10,200 bases of DNA from an uncultured Erysipelotrichaceae bacterium (GCA_902797275.1 CADBSI010000004.1:1-10200), one strand, 5' to 3'; shown: positions 1 to 6,556, counted from the first letter of the stretch. Notes: generated by a model from the sequence alone, not told the origin. Made by a program: numbers and translations.

Positions 1-194
1 AAATAAAATTTTAATCCACTTTCTGGAATATTACCACTTTCTCCTGTTTGAAGAAAGTCAATAAACATATCTGGATACTCTCTCCAATATGCTATATATT
101 GACGTAAAATTGGTTTTAATGGTTCTAATCTTTCTTCTGATAAACCTATCTTTTTTCTATTGGAGGAAATATCTAATAAATGTTGTAAAGCCAT
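1..194 (-). CDS. Terminase large subunit, N-terminal part (runs off the window)
   Basis: The 64 complete codons visible begin MALQHLLDISSNRKKIGLSE and contain RQYIAYWREYPDMFIDFLQT. This resembles the N-terminal region of large terminase subunits of tailed phages of Bacillota, in which an alpha-helical 'R-x-Y-I-x-Y-W-R-x-Y-P-D-x-F' stretch precedes the ATPase domain. The ATPase would translocate DNA into the capsid and the C-terminal nuclease would cut the concatemer, but both lie outside the window, so Walker and nuclease residues cannot be checked. The ATG at 194-192 is one base after the TAA of the upstream gene, which suggests translational coupling; GAGGAGG lies about 12 bases upstream inside that gene's end. 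No TAG occurs in the visible part, and its three glutamines are CAA. The assignment rests on remembered family resemblance. Confidence 0.72.
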   Translation of the reverse strand, partial: MALQHLLDISSNRKKIGLSEERLEPLKPILRQYIAYWREYPDMFIDFLQTGESGNIPESGLKFY

Positions 195-195
195 A

Positions 196-1410
196 TTATA
201 ATAAATCCTCCTCTGTTAATAAAGATTCCAAAAATTCTTCATCTGTTTCAGTATCATCTTCAACCATTTGTTTTAACTATAAGAAATCTTCATCATTTAA
301 GAAAGATTGATCTTCATCAAAGAGCTCAGCCTCTAATGCTTCATCATCATCTGCCGCATCAGCATCTAACATAGCTTCTTTTTCTTTGTCTATTTGAATC
401 TATTTAACTGCCTATTCTATTAAATTTCCAAGGTTCATTTCTTCTGTAATTAAAGTGCGGGTATATTTCTATAAGTCCTATAATGTTCTATCTACTTTAT
501 CTTGTGGGCCATCTGTATAATATCTTGGAATAAAACCATCTTTTTCACAAATAGCAACGATTTCTGAAATAGAGTCAACATATTCACCATTTTCTGCTTT
601 ATTCTATGAAGCGGTAAATTTACCAGACTTCATTAACATATCATACATTTTTACCATCTTTTGAGCACCTTCAACATCGCCCATATCAAGTAATTGATTA
701 GACTTTAAAGAAGTTTTACAAACTAATTTTAAAGTATCTTCATGTCCTGCTCCTTGAATATCATATGACTACATCATATCATCATATAATTTTTCTAGCT
801 ATACCCATTCATCTGGTTTATAGGTTTTTCCCCATTTCATACGGAGATATAATTTATCTTCATCAGTTAAAGAATCAGTAATTGTAGTATCTTCTAACTC
901 ATTAGATTGATGATATACTTGATACTCTTCATTATTGTCATTAATAATAGGTTCTGTTAAAGGTTTATCAGGGATAATAAAATTTCCTTTTTCGATAACC
1001 TCAGCAATTTCAGAGGCACTATAGCCCTAACGTTTCATAGTCTCTTCAATCTAATGATTTGCTTGTTCTTGTAAAAATCCTGTATCTTTCCATCTAAAAT
1101 CTTTCCATTGCTTTAATTTCATTTTAGAAAGGTATCTGCCAATAATGGTAGTACCTTTTACGGAAGATGGGTCTTTTGCGTAAGATGATAATAAAGAATT
1201 CCATTCTTTTGGAACATAAGGAACATCACATTCCTATAATATCCACATAAAAGTATTTGAATCCCAGTTATCAACATGCATTGTAATACAATCTTTACAT
1301 TGATTTAGAAAGCCTTCAGGATATTTTTCTAAATTATTTGATTTATAGAAATTATCTACATTTTTTGTAACTTTACATTTTTCACAAAATCTTTTTTGCT
1401 TTTCAGGCAT
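196..1410 (-). CDS. Zinc-finger protein preceding terminase; candidate terminase small subunit (TAG read as Gln)
   Basis: Reading TAG as an amino acid gives one 404-aa protein ending in TAA at 196-198. The standard code breaks it at 11 TAGs (residues about 59, 120, 128, 204, 214, 269, 311, 314, 333, 337 and 378). Glutamine is natural at these places, as in WVQLEKLYDD, TLQDLQKYTR and MKRQGYSASE. Residues about 9-42 form a zinc finger, CEKCKVTKNVDNFYKS followed by CKDC. The middle is helical, for example LRMKWGKTYKPDEW, GDVEGAQKMVKMYDMLMKSG and FIPRYYTDGPQDKVD. The C-terminal 70 residues or so are very acidic. The start at 1410 is preceded by AAAGGAGG with a 7-base gap, better than the ATG at 1428 that overlaps that site. 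Its N-terminal 100 residues match the 114-aa protein upstream. Lying one base before the large terminase, it is a positional candidate for the small subunit (DNA recognition at packaging); this is inference. Confidence 0.62.
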
Positions 1411-1431
1411 ATCCTTGCCTCCTTTCATAGG

Positions 1432-1776
1432 TTAGTCAAAACAAGATGATATGACTGAATCTTTTTTACCCAAATTTAAAATTTTTGAATCAGAATATCT
1501 AAAATCTCTATAAGGTGCTAATCGCATTAATGAAAGATATCGTCCAAAAATTTTATCATATTTTTTATTATATTCATTCCATCTATCTTCAATATATGGA
1601 ATGTCAAGTTCTTGTAAGTATTTTAAAAAAGTATTTGGATCATTATTATCTATATTAGATGATATACAAGTTTTACATAAGGAGCTAATTATATTATCTC
1701 GTCCTTTATAAAAATCTTCTATATTTTTTTCTTGTCCACACTATGGGCATATTTTTCTTTTAATACTATTATCCAT
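1432..1776 (-). CDS. Small zinc-finger protein, truncated paralogue of the next gene
   Basis: This is a 114-aa protein ending in TAA with one in-frame TAG (1741-1743, residue 12) inside the zinc knuckle CP[TAG]CGQEKNIEDFYKG...CKTC. Glutamine there gives a normal C-x2-C knuckle. Shared blocks with the N-terminus of the 404-aa neighbour are easy to see: DPNTFLKYLQELDIPYI against DSNTFMWILQECDVPYV, then W-N, and FGRYLSLMRLAPYRDFRY against IGRYLSKMKLKQWKDFRW. It stops where the neighbour continues for about 290 more residues, so it looks like a tandem duplication that keeps only the finger and the following domain. The TGA of the upstream gene is part of its probable ribosome site (TGAGG, 9 bases before ATG). 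Function is unknown; a DNA-binding accessory role in packaging or late regulation is a guess. Confidence 0.68.
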
Positions 1777-1788
1777 TTTTGCCCAACC

Positions 1789-2832
1789 TCATTTTTTCTT
1801 ATTACGGCAGCATTTACAGATAGAGTAGAATCCATCTTTGCTCGTCTTGTTCTTGCTAAAATAGCGATTATGAGCAAGTTTAATTTCACCGCATCTACTA
1901 CATCTTTTATAAGTACCGGGCTCAACTTGAGTATAATACCAATTTAAATAATCATCTTCTGCCTAAGAAGCTATTAAATTTGGAATTTTTTTCCGCCATA
2001 GACTTGAAATATATTCAACGCTATGCTTTATTCCGAACTCCTATTGAAGAATTAATTGAATATCAATATTCTACATTCCATCAATTTTACATTCAACAAT
2101 TCTTTGATATAAAGGATACTTTTTTAAAGCTTTATCGCAAACTTTTTCAAAATCATAAATAAGATACCACATATCATTTTCAAAATATCCCCAACTATCT
2201 TCTTTTAGTTTTGAATAGTTACATAAAATTGCTGAACAAACTGCTGGATCTAATAAAGAAAAACCTGATGAAATTAATTCTCCATCATCATTAATAGAGA
2301 TTTGTTCATCAAGCGGTAAAGTGTTTTTTGAATGTGTTATTTTTGTTAATGTAATTGGTCGTCTATAAGCATTTTTTATTATATATTGGTCTTTTCTTAA
2401 ATCTATTAATGTACTTTTTATAATATAAGCATCTCTACCACTAGCAGTTTTTGCTTTCTATTCCCAAATACTAATAGCTTCTTTTAGCTATTTTAATGGC
2501 TAAATTTCTTCAATATCTTTTTTCGTAATTGTTACTTTTGGCTAAAATATAATATTTTTATTTTCTGTAATTAAATTATAAATTCCATCTTCACCATTTT
2601 CAAATTGGGAGATTAATCCTTCAAAGGAGGTTTCTCGTTTATTTACTGTCATCATACGATTATCTGTCAGTATTTTTCGTTCTTTGCGCTCTTGTTTTTC
2701 CATACAAAGAATTAAATAATCAGCTAAAATTTCTAAATATTTTTCTCCTGGGTCAGGATTTTCTTCTAATATTTTTTTAACTAATTCATTTCTTTCTTCT
2801 GGTGTTTCAAGAGTATAGTCTAGTTTAATCAA
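1789..2832 (-). CDS. Phage protein with C-terminal zinc ribbon, TTG start (TAG read as Gln)
   Basis: With TAG read through, this is a 347-aa protein ending in TGA at 1791-1789. Seven TAGs (residues about 97, 111, 115, 125, 254, 264 and 290) would break it under the standard code; the flanks read smoothly as IIFQPKVTIT, EEIQPLKQLKEA and ILQQEFGIKHS. The TTG start at 2832 is chosen because GGAGG lies 8 bases upstream and a consensus promoter lies just before it; upstream in-frame starts fall inside the promoter. Residues about 250-285 (IDIQLILQQEFGIKHSVEY then LWRKKIP) look like a helix-turn-helix. Residues 311-342 are a zinc ribbon with CSRCGEIKLAHNRYFSKN and a second Cys cluster CKCC. It is the promoter-proximal gene of the minus-strand operon that runs into terminase. 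I recognise no named family; DNA binding is inferred from the two motifs. Confidence 0.68.
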
Positions 2833-2860
2833 ACTATCAACCTCCATTTCACATATATAT

Positions 2861-2889
2861 ATTCTAACAAAAAAATTTTTCTTTGTCAA
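2861..2889 (-). promoter_or_regulatory. Promoter of the minus-strand terminase operon
   Basis: On the minus strand TTGACA (2889-2884) is followed by a 17-base spacer and TAGAAT (2866-2861). Transcription would start about 2854, only some 10 bases before the GGAGG site (2845-2841) of the TTG-started gene. It is a near-consensus sigma70/sigmaA-type promoter, notable for a block that contains packaging genes. Confidence 0.68.
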
Positions 2890-2907
2890 GATTTTATAAA
2901 AATATAG

Positions 2908-2936
2908 TTGATTAAATTGAAAAAATTTGTTATAAT
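2908..2936 (+). promoter_or_regulatory. Divergent promoter of the plus-strand 2968-4015 operon
   Basis: TTGATT (2908-2913), 17 bases, then a perfect TATAAT (2931-2936). It lies back to back with the minus-strand promoter, the two -35 boxes being about 20 bases apart, so one regulator bound between them could control both directions. Confidence 0.6.
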
Positions 2937-2967
2937 TTTATTAGAAAAAAATGGTGGTGAAAATAAT

Positions 2968-3402
2968 ATGAGCGAAATTTTTCAAGCTTATGAAGCATGG
3001 CATATACATTGTATAAAAGAAAAAATTGAAGATCCTTGGGAATTAATTGATAAAATTAATAATGAATTTACTGAATATAAAGATTTAGTTAATCAATATA
3101 ATAAATGGATTGGAACAGAAATAACAATTAAAGAACCAGTTCCAGAGCAAGTTAAAAGACTAACTGATGCTAAAATTTATAGAGATAATTATTTAGTAAT
3201 GAGAGAGCTTTGGGTTGGTAATTATATTTTAGAAAATTTTGGATATAATACATTATCCATTTTTGCCCAACAGCATAAAACCGCACAAATTTATGATAGA
3301 GAATTTTGGAAATGGTTTAGCACAATTCGTCCATGCGATGGACTGCATGGTCAATGTTCTATTTTTTGCCAGCATTTTAGCAATTGTAATTTTAATTATT
3401 AA
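2968..3402 (+). CDS. Hypothetical phage protein, 144 aa
   Basis: It begins MSEIFQAYEAWHIHCIKEKI at an ATG preceded by GGTGGTGA, 8 bases away; an in-frame TTG at 2908 is rejected because it is the -35 box. The protein is soluble and rich in Trp, Tyr, Asp and Glu, with a helical central part (residues about 20-75) and FWKWFSTI near residue 115. I do not recognise a family. The last 25 residues are odd: cysteine-rich (CDGLHGQCSIFCQHFSNC), while the +1 frame over the same bases encodes a clean hydrophobic segment (see findings). A frameshift or overlapping gene is therefore possible. It has no TAG and ends TAA within the ribosome site of the next gene. First gene of a three-gene operon. Confidence 0.6.
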   Translation: MSEIFQAYEAWHIHCIKEKIEDPWELIDKINNEFTEYKDLVNQYNKWIGTEITIKEPVPEQVKRLTDAKIYRDNYLVMRELWVGNYILENFGYNTLSIFAQQHKTAQIYDREFWKWFSTIRPCDGLHGQCSIFCQHFSNCNFNY

Positions 3403-3416
3403 AGGAGATAAATATT

Positions 3417-3671
3417 TTGGAACTTTTAAAAGAAAATACAACGCGCAAGGTAGATAGTCTCGGTAGAGTAAGTATTCCAAAAGGTATGCGCGATAGACTT
3501 GAAATTAATACTAATGATGAAGTTGAATTTTATTTATTGAATAATGATGATGGAGAACAATTTGTTTGTTTAACTAATCATAAACCTGGGGCAAATAAAT
3601 ATGAGAATGCGGCAAAAGTTTTAAGTGAATTAGGTTTAGATATTCCAGAAGAGTTAGAAAAGAGGTTATGA
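3417..3671 (+). CDS. AbrB/SpoVT-type transition-state regulator-like protein, TTG start
   Basis: An 84-aa protein. Residues about 9-45 (TRKVDSLGRVSIPKGMRD then NDEVEFYLL) match the AbrB/MazE/SpoVT swapped-hairpin DNA-binding fold, whose hallmark is 'R-x-v-D-x-l-G-R-v-x-I-P'. Such proteins bind AT-rich DNA as dimers or tetramers; in phages and plasmids they act as transcription regulators or antitoxins. The C-terminal half (KYENAAKVLSELGLDIPEEL) is helical. The TTG start lies 9 bases after AAAGGAG (3401-3407). It overlaps the next gene by the four bases ATGA. Its small size and place in an operon opposite the terminase operon suggest a local regulator; the palindromes at 4340-6060 are possible targets, which is speculation. 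Confidence 0.8.
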   Translation: MELLKENTTRKVDSLGRVSIPKGMRDRLEINTNDEVEFYLLNNDDGEQFVCLTNHKPGANKYENAAKVLSELGLDIPEELEKRL

Positions 3672-4015
3672 TTTACACCAGTTATTTTGCTAATTGGCGG
3701 AATTTTCCAGAAGGAAGTTATGCTGTAGGAATTGCGCGACTTGCGCCTGAATGGTGGCGAGGACCTAATTTAATTATGCTAGCTCCGAGTGAAAATTTGT
3801 TGCGGCAATTTAAAAATAAAGAAATTGATGAATTTATTTTTAAATAGAAATATTTGCGCGAATTAGAAGAAAGAAATTTAAGAGCAGAAGATATAAAGAT
3901 AGTTTTGAATAGTATTCACAGAGATATTATTTTATGTTGCTATGAGACACCGGAAGAGTTTTGCCATCGGCATATTTTAGCAGAATGGCTTGGCGGAGTG
4001 AAAGAATTATCGTGA
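3668..4015 (+). CDS. DUF488-like protein (one in-frame TAG)
   Basis: A 115-aa protein starting at the ATG inside ATGA at the end of the AbrB-like gene. Codon 60 is TAG (3845-3847): FIFK[TAG]KYLRELEERNL. The text is coherent on both sides and ends at TGA. The N-terminus MIYTSYFANWRNFPEG, the central APEWW and PNLIMLAPSENLL, and the C-terminal ILCCYETPEEFCHRHILAEW match the general pattern of DUF488-type proteins, where a Cys-Tyr-Glu...Cys-His-Arg segment is the most conserved part. The biochemical role of DUF488 is not established. This is plus-strand evidence, independent of the terminase operon, that TAG is sense here. Third gene of the operon; weak hairpins and then a strong terminator follow. 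Confidence 0.75.
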
Positions 4016-4218
4016 TTCCGAATTAAAATTACTTTTGGAAAGATTTTTGGTCATATATATATAATATTAAGATTCTCATCTTTTTGTTCACGAAAGACAC
4101 CCCCGGGGTTTAATATATTTAAATCATTAGAAATTTTATTTCAGTAAACGTCTACTAAGTCTATAGTCTACAAATTCACTAAACGTCAAACATTGATAAT
4201 TTCCACCCTCCCTAACAA
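4016..4218. other. Non-coding stretch after the DUF488-like gene
   Basis: No gene seen. A short hairpin AAGAT-TCTC-ATCTT followed by TTTT (4069-4085) may be a weak terminator. CCCCCGGGG around 4100 is a GC-rich palindrome. GTCTAC occurs twice and AAACGTC twice between about 4146 and 4188, spaced 34 bases, which may mark a small binding site. Confidence 0.35.
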
Positions 4219-4254
4219 GCCCCGTACGCTAACAACCGCAGCGGACGGGGTTTT
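4219..4254 (+). terminator. Rho-independent terminator closing the left block
   Basis: Stem CCCCGT (4220-4225) with ACGGGG (4245-4250), then CGCT (4227-4230) with AGCG (4240-4243), loop AACAACCGC, followed by TTTTAGT. One unpaired base lies on each side. This is the strongest GC stem in the neighbourhood and separates the genes from the repeat field. Confidence 0.75.
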
Positions 4255-4290
4255 AGTATAATACATACGCCGGGAAAAAATTACAAAAAT

Positions 4291-4342
4291 GTTACAAAAA
4301 AGTAACAAATAATAACACTCCCAAAAGTTACATTTTAGTAAC
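4291..4342. repeat. Two GTTAC/GTAAC palindromes
   Basis: GTTAC-N6-GTAAC occurs at 4291-4306 and 4327-4342, 36 bases apart. The same arms come back with a 5-base centre at 5174-5192 and 5670-5687, once in each of the two duplicated modules. They form a second palindrome class, separate from the CTTTA/TAAAG class that begins directly afterwards. Confidence 0.55.
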
Positions 4343-4846
4343 AAAGCACTTTAGCACAGTAAAGGGCTAACACTTTAATTCGCTAAAGCAGTAAGTCGCT
4401 AACACTTTAATTCGCTAAAGGGCTGACGCACTAAAGTATTGATGCTTTAACGAACTAAAGAAGTTGACTAAATAGTGTGTTTTACCGAAAGTCCCGCGAT
4501 CGGTCCGAAAAATCCACTTTAGCACGTTAAAGTAATAAATTTTAGCACTTTAGCACAGTGAAGTGTTAACGTTTTAATTCCCTAAAGTGCTAACGCTTTA
4601 GCACAGTAAAGGGCTAATACTTTAACGCACTAAAGTAATGAAGTGTATTAAATTACTCTTTTTTCTTTTTTTAAAAAACTTTAGCACAGTAAAGAAGTAA
4701 ACTCTTGTTAAAAAATTAACAAACTTTTTTTAAAAATTTTTAATAAAAATATATTTATAAAAAATTAATACATTATAATAAAAATTTTAAATCTTTAAAT
4801 TATCTCTGCGAAAAATTATTAAAAAAATATTTTTTTAAATTTGTGC

Positions 4847-4875
4847 TTGACAAAATCTCCGTCATCGTTTAGAAT
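4847..4875 (+). promoter_or_regulatory. Promoter of repeat module A
   Basis: TTGACA (4847-4852), 17 bases containing TCTCCGTCATCG, then TAGAAT (4870-4875). The same spacer sequence recurs in the second module at 5508, so promoter and spacer are conserved as a block. The transcript would start about 4882 and run straight into the hairpin at 4902. Confidence 0.65.
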
Positions 4876-4901
4876 TAGATGAAGAAGTATATCCATAAAA
4901 A

Positions 4902-4952
4902 AGTTTTAGCGATTTAGTGCTTTAACGAATTAAAGGACTAAATCCTAAAACT
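4902..4952 (+). ncRNA. Long nested hairpin at the start of module A transcript
   Basis: Arms pair in order: AGTTTTAG with CTAAAACT, GATTTAGT with ACTAAATC, CTTTAA with TTAAAG, closed by a CGAA loop, with only a single bulge and one G/G mismatch. That is 22 base pairs in 51 nt. In module B the same stretch (about 5562-5612) is kept, but its outer stems have lost some pairs. Whether it acts as RNA or as a DNA cruciform cannot be told from sequence. Confidence 0.5.
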
Positions 4953-5173
4953 TTAATACATTAAATCATTAAAGATTGTTAAAATTTTCATACTTTAATA
5001 CACTAAATTGTTAGAAGATTATTAGTTATTTAACTAACATACTTTAGCGCATTGAAGTATTAAAGTATGTTAGTTATTTAATTAACATACTTCAATACAC
5101 TAAATTGTTAAAAGTTTTGTCAATTAAATAACTAACATACTTTAGTATTTAAAATTACTTAATAGTTACAATT

Positions 5174-5192
5174 CCGTTACAAACGGTAACGG
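5174..5192. repeat. GTTAC-class palindrome in module A
   Basis: CCGTTAC pairs with GTAACGG around the loop AAACG. It is flanked by AATAGTTACAATTCC upstream, a segment repeated almost exactly in module B. Confidence 0.55.
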
Positions 5193-5448
5193 CCGGTGAC
5201 ACTTTAGTTCGCTAAATCGCTAATTTTTTAGTGCATTAACACTTTAGCACATTAAAGCATTAAATTCCTACAACAGAGATAGGACTTTAACACATTAAAG
5301 TATTAATACTTTAATACACTAAATTATTAAAAGATTGTTAGTTATTTAACTAACACACTTTAATACATTAAATTGTTAAAAGATTGTTAAAAATTTAACG
5401 TATAATTGTATTATAAAAAAATTATACATAATTGTTAAAAAATAAATT

Positions 5449-5486
5449 TGCACAAAAAAAAGGATCTTTTTTTGTGCACTTTTTTT
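5449..5486 (+). terminator. Strong terminator between the two modules
   Basis: TGCACAAAAAAA (5449-5460) and TTTTTTTGTGCA (5467-5478) form a perfect 12-bp stem around AGGATC, followed by C and seven T. It ends transcription from promoter A about 20 bases before the promoter of module B, so each module looks like an independent transcription unit. Confidence 0.75.
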
Positions 5487-5507
5487 ACAAAAAATTAAAA
5501 AAAACGC

Positions 5508-5536
5508 TTGACAGAATCTCCGTCATCGTCTAAAAT
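5508..5536 (+). promoter_or_regulatory. Promoter of repeat module B
   Basis: TTGACA (5508-5513), a 17-base spacer again containing TCTCCGTCATCG, and TAAAAT (5531-5536). Similarity to module A continues through GGGAAGTATG, the nested hairpin and the GTTAC palindrome. Confidence 0.65.
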
Positions 5537-5669
5537 TTAGTGGGGAAGTATGCTCAGCAAAAATCTTTAGCGATTTAATGCTTTAACGAATTAAAGAACT
5601 AAATCCTAAAACTTTAATACATTAAATCATTAACACTTTAATGTGTTAAAGCACTAAATAGTTACAATC

Positions 5670-5687
5670 CCGTTACAAGCGGTAACG
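5670..5687. repeat. GTTAC-class palindrome in module B
   Basis: CGTTAC and GTAACG around AAGCG, in the same flanking context as the copy at 5174. The loop differs while most of the arms are kept. Confidence 0.5.
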
Positions 5688-5800
5688 ATCGGTTTCACTT
5701 CACTACGCTAAAGCGCTAAATAATTAACGATTTGATTCGCTAAAGTGCTAATGTATTAAATTCCTATAATGGAAGTAGGAATTTAATACGCTAAAGTATT

Positions 5801-5863
5801 AAAGATTACTATTTGTATACTTTAATACGGTAGACTATGAAAGATTACTATTTGTATACTTTA
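5801..5863 (+). repeat. Tandem 24-nt exact repeat, 39-base period
   Basis: AAAGATTACTATTTGTATAC followed by TTTA occurs at 5801-5824 and again at 5840-5863. Each copy leads into a CTTTA-class palindrome with a GCGG or ACGG centre. It is a recent-looking local duplication inside the palindrome field. Confidence 0.7.
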
Positions 5864-6063
5864 GTGCGGTAAAGCATTGAAGTTTGTTAATTAAATAACT
5901 AACACACTTTAATACACTAAAGAGTGTTAAACAATTGACAAACTTTAGTACGGTAAAGTATTAAAAGATTGTTAATTAAATAACTAACACACTTCAGTAC
6001 ACTAAATTGTTAGAAGATTGTTAATTAAATAACTAACATACTTTAATACAGTAAATTGTTAGA

Positions 6064-6366
6064 AGATTGTTAAAAAATAAACTTTTAGACAATTTATAAA
6101 AAATGTCTAAATAAAACAATAACAGATGTATAGTTAAATCTATCTAACCAAGATTGTTAAAAAATAAACTTTTAGACAATTTATAATAAAGTGTCTAAAC
6201 AAAAAACAATAAATGTTTAGTTAGACTCATTTAATCGAGATTGTTAAAAAATAAACTTTTAGACACTTTATAGCAAAGTGTCTAAAAAACGTTAGTTAAA
6301 TCTATCTAACTGGAGATCGTTAAAAAATAAACTTTTAGACATTTTGCTATAAAGTGTCTAAATAAA
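6064..6366 (+). repeat. Four tandem repeats of about 87 bp with an internal inverted repeat
   Basis: The units start at 6064, 6151, 6238 and 6314 (periods 87, 87 and 76). Each begins AGATTGTTAAAAAATAAAC (T to C in the last) and continues into an inverted repeat TTTTAGACA...TGTCTAAA. In unit 3 the stem is perfect over 13 bp (6257-6269 with 6275-6287). Units are separated by a second imperfect palindrome of the type TTAGTTAAATCTATCTAA. No T-run follows the stems in the plus direction, so terminators in that direction are unlikely. Iterons or protein-binding sites are more plausible. Confidence 0.7.
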
Positions 6367-6375
6367 AATTGATTT

Positions 6376-6404
6376 TTGACAAAATGAATAAATATTTGTT
6401 GATA
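6376..6404 (+). promoter_or_regulatory. Possible promoter after the tandem repeats
   Basis: TTGACA (6376-6381) is followed after 17 bases by a weak TTGATA (6399-6404). It would drive the small basic reading frame at 6429. The -10 box is poor. Confidence 0.35.
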
Positions 6405-6428
6405 TTCATTTCCAGAAAAAGGGAAAAA

Positions 6429-6548
6429 ATGATATTATACTATATAAAAAACGCGCAAAAGCAGGCAACTACAAAAATTTTTTTGCTATTTTTAACATAC
6501 AAAAAGATCAAGTTTTGCCCGAAAAAGTGCTTTTTCAAAACTTTTTAA
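6429..6548 (+). CDS. Possible 39-aa basic peptide
   Basis: An ATG preceded by AAAAAGGG (6-base gap) opens a 39-codon frame starting MILYYIKNAQKQ and ending KKCFFKTF with TAA. It is Lys-, Phe- and Tyr-rich with a short hydrophobic stretch (IFLLFLTY). Its stop lies inside the loop of a hairpin (6513-6520 with 6549-6556), the same arrangement seen at the end of the better-supported small genes downstream; this is the main reason for listing it. No family is recognised, and composition alone could explain such a frame. Confidence 0.3.
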   Translation: MILYYIKNAQKQATTKIFLLFLTYKKIKFCPKKCFFKTF

Positions 6549-6556
6549 GGGCAAAA
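6513..6556 (+). other. Two-level hairpin
   Basis: TTTTGCCC (6513-6520) pairs with GGGCAAAA (6549-6556) and encloses GAAAAAG-TG-CTTTTTC (6521-6536). A different pairing, AAAAAGT with ACTTTTT, is possible with the same bases, so two exclusive folds exist. No T-run follows, so it is not a standard terminator. Confidence 0.5.

Larger units (their letters stand above)
4349..6062. repeat. Field of degenerate 16-bp palindromes (CTTTA-N6-TAAAG)
   Basis: No plausible gene lies here. Instead there are dozens of imperfect palindromes with arms CTTTA and TAAAG and a variable centre such as GCACAG, ATTCGC, ACGAAC, ACGCAC, ATACAC or GTGCGG. Copies near the left edge are at 4349-4364, 4373-4388, 4405-4420, 4445-4460, 4517-4532, 4548-4563, 4572-4587, 4596-4611, 4620-4635 and 4679-4694. 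Four of these start exactly 24 bases apart (4548, 4572, 4596, 4620), and 4349 to 4373 is also 24. From about 5020 rightward they alternate with a second palindromic element, TTAGTTATTTAACTAA and variants. The pattern could be a replication origin with iterons, an operator array, a partition or packaging site, or a long structured transcript. Confidence 0.75.

Noticed and set aside
89..310. Plus-strand 73-codon frame with a hydrophobic start and Ser-rich tail
   Set aside because: It is antisense to the terminase start and to the acidic tail of the 404-aa protein; the Ser-rich tail is the complement of the Asp/Glu codons.
1719..1947. Overlapping frames on both strands near 1720-1947
   Set aside because: Both are out of frame with the zinc-ribbon gene, which accounts for this DNA once TAG is read through. 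Their protein text is not plausible.
1980..2162. Plus-strand open frame of about 60 codons
   Set aside because: It is antisense to the 347-aa minus-strand gene, has no ribosome site, and is explained by the A/T third positions of that gene.
196..2832. Decayed pseudogenes with multiple nonsense mutations
   Set aside because: All internal stops are TAG; none is TAA or TGA, and there are no frameshifts. Random decay would produce all three stops and indels.
2908..2967. Longer N-terminus of the 144-aa gene from TTG at 2908
   Set aside because: That TTG is the -35 box of the gene's own promoter, and the extension would be largely untranscribed.
4349..6366. CRISPR array
   Set aside because: Repeats are short degenerate palindromes at irregular spacing; there are no uniform unique spacers and no cas genes.
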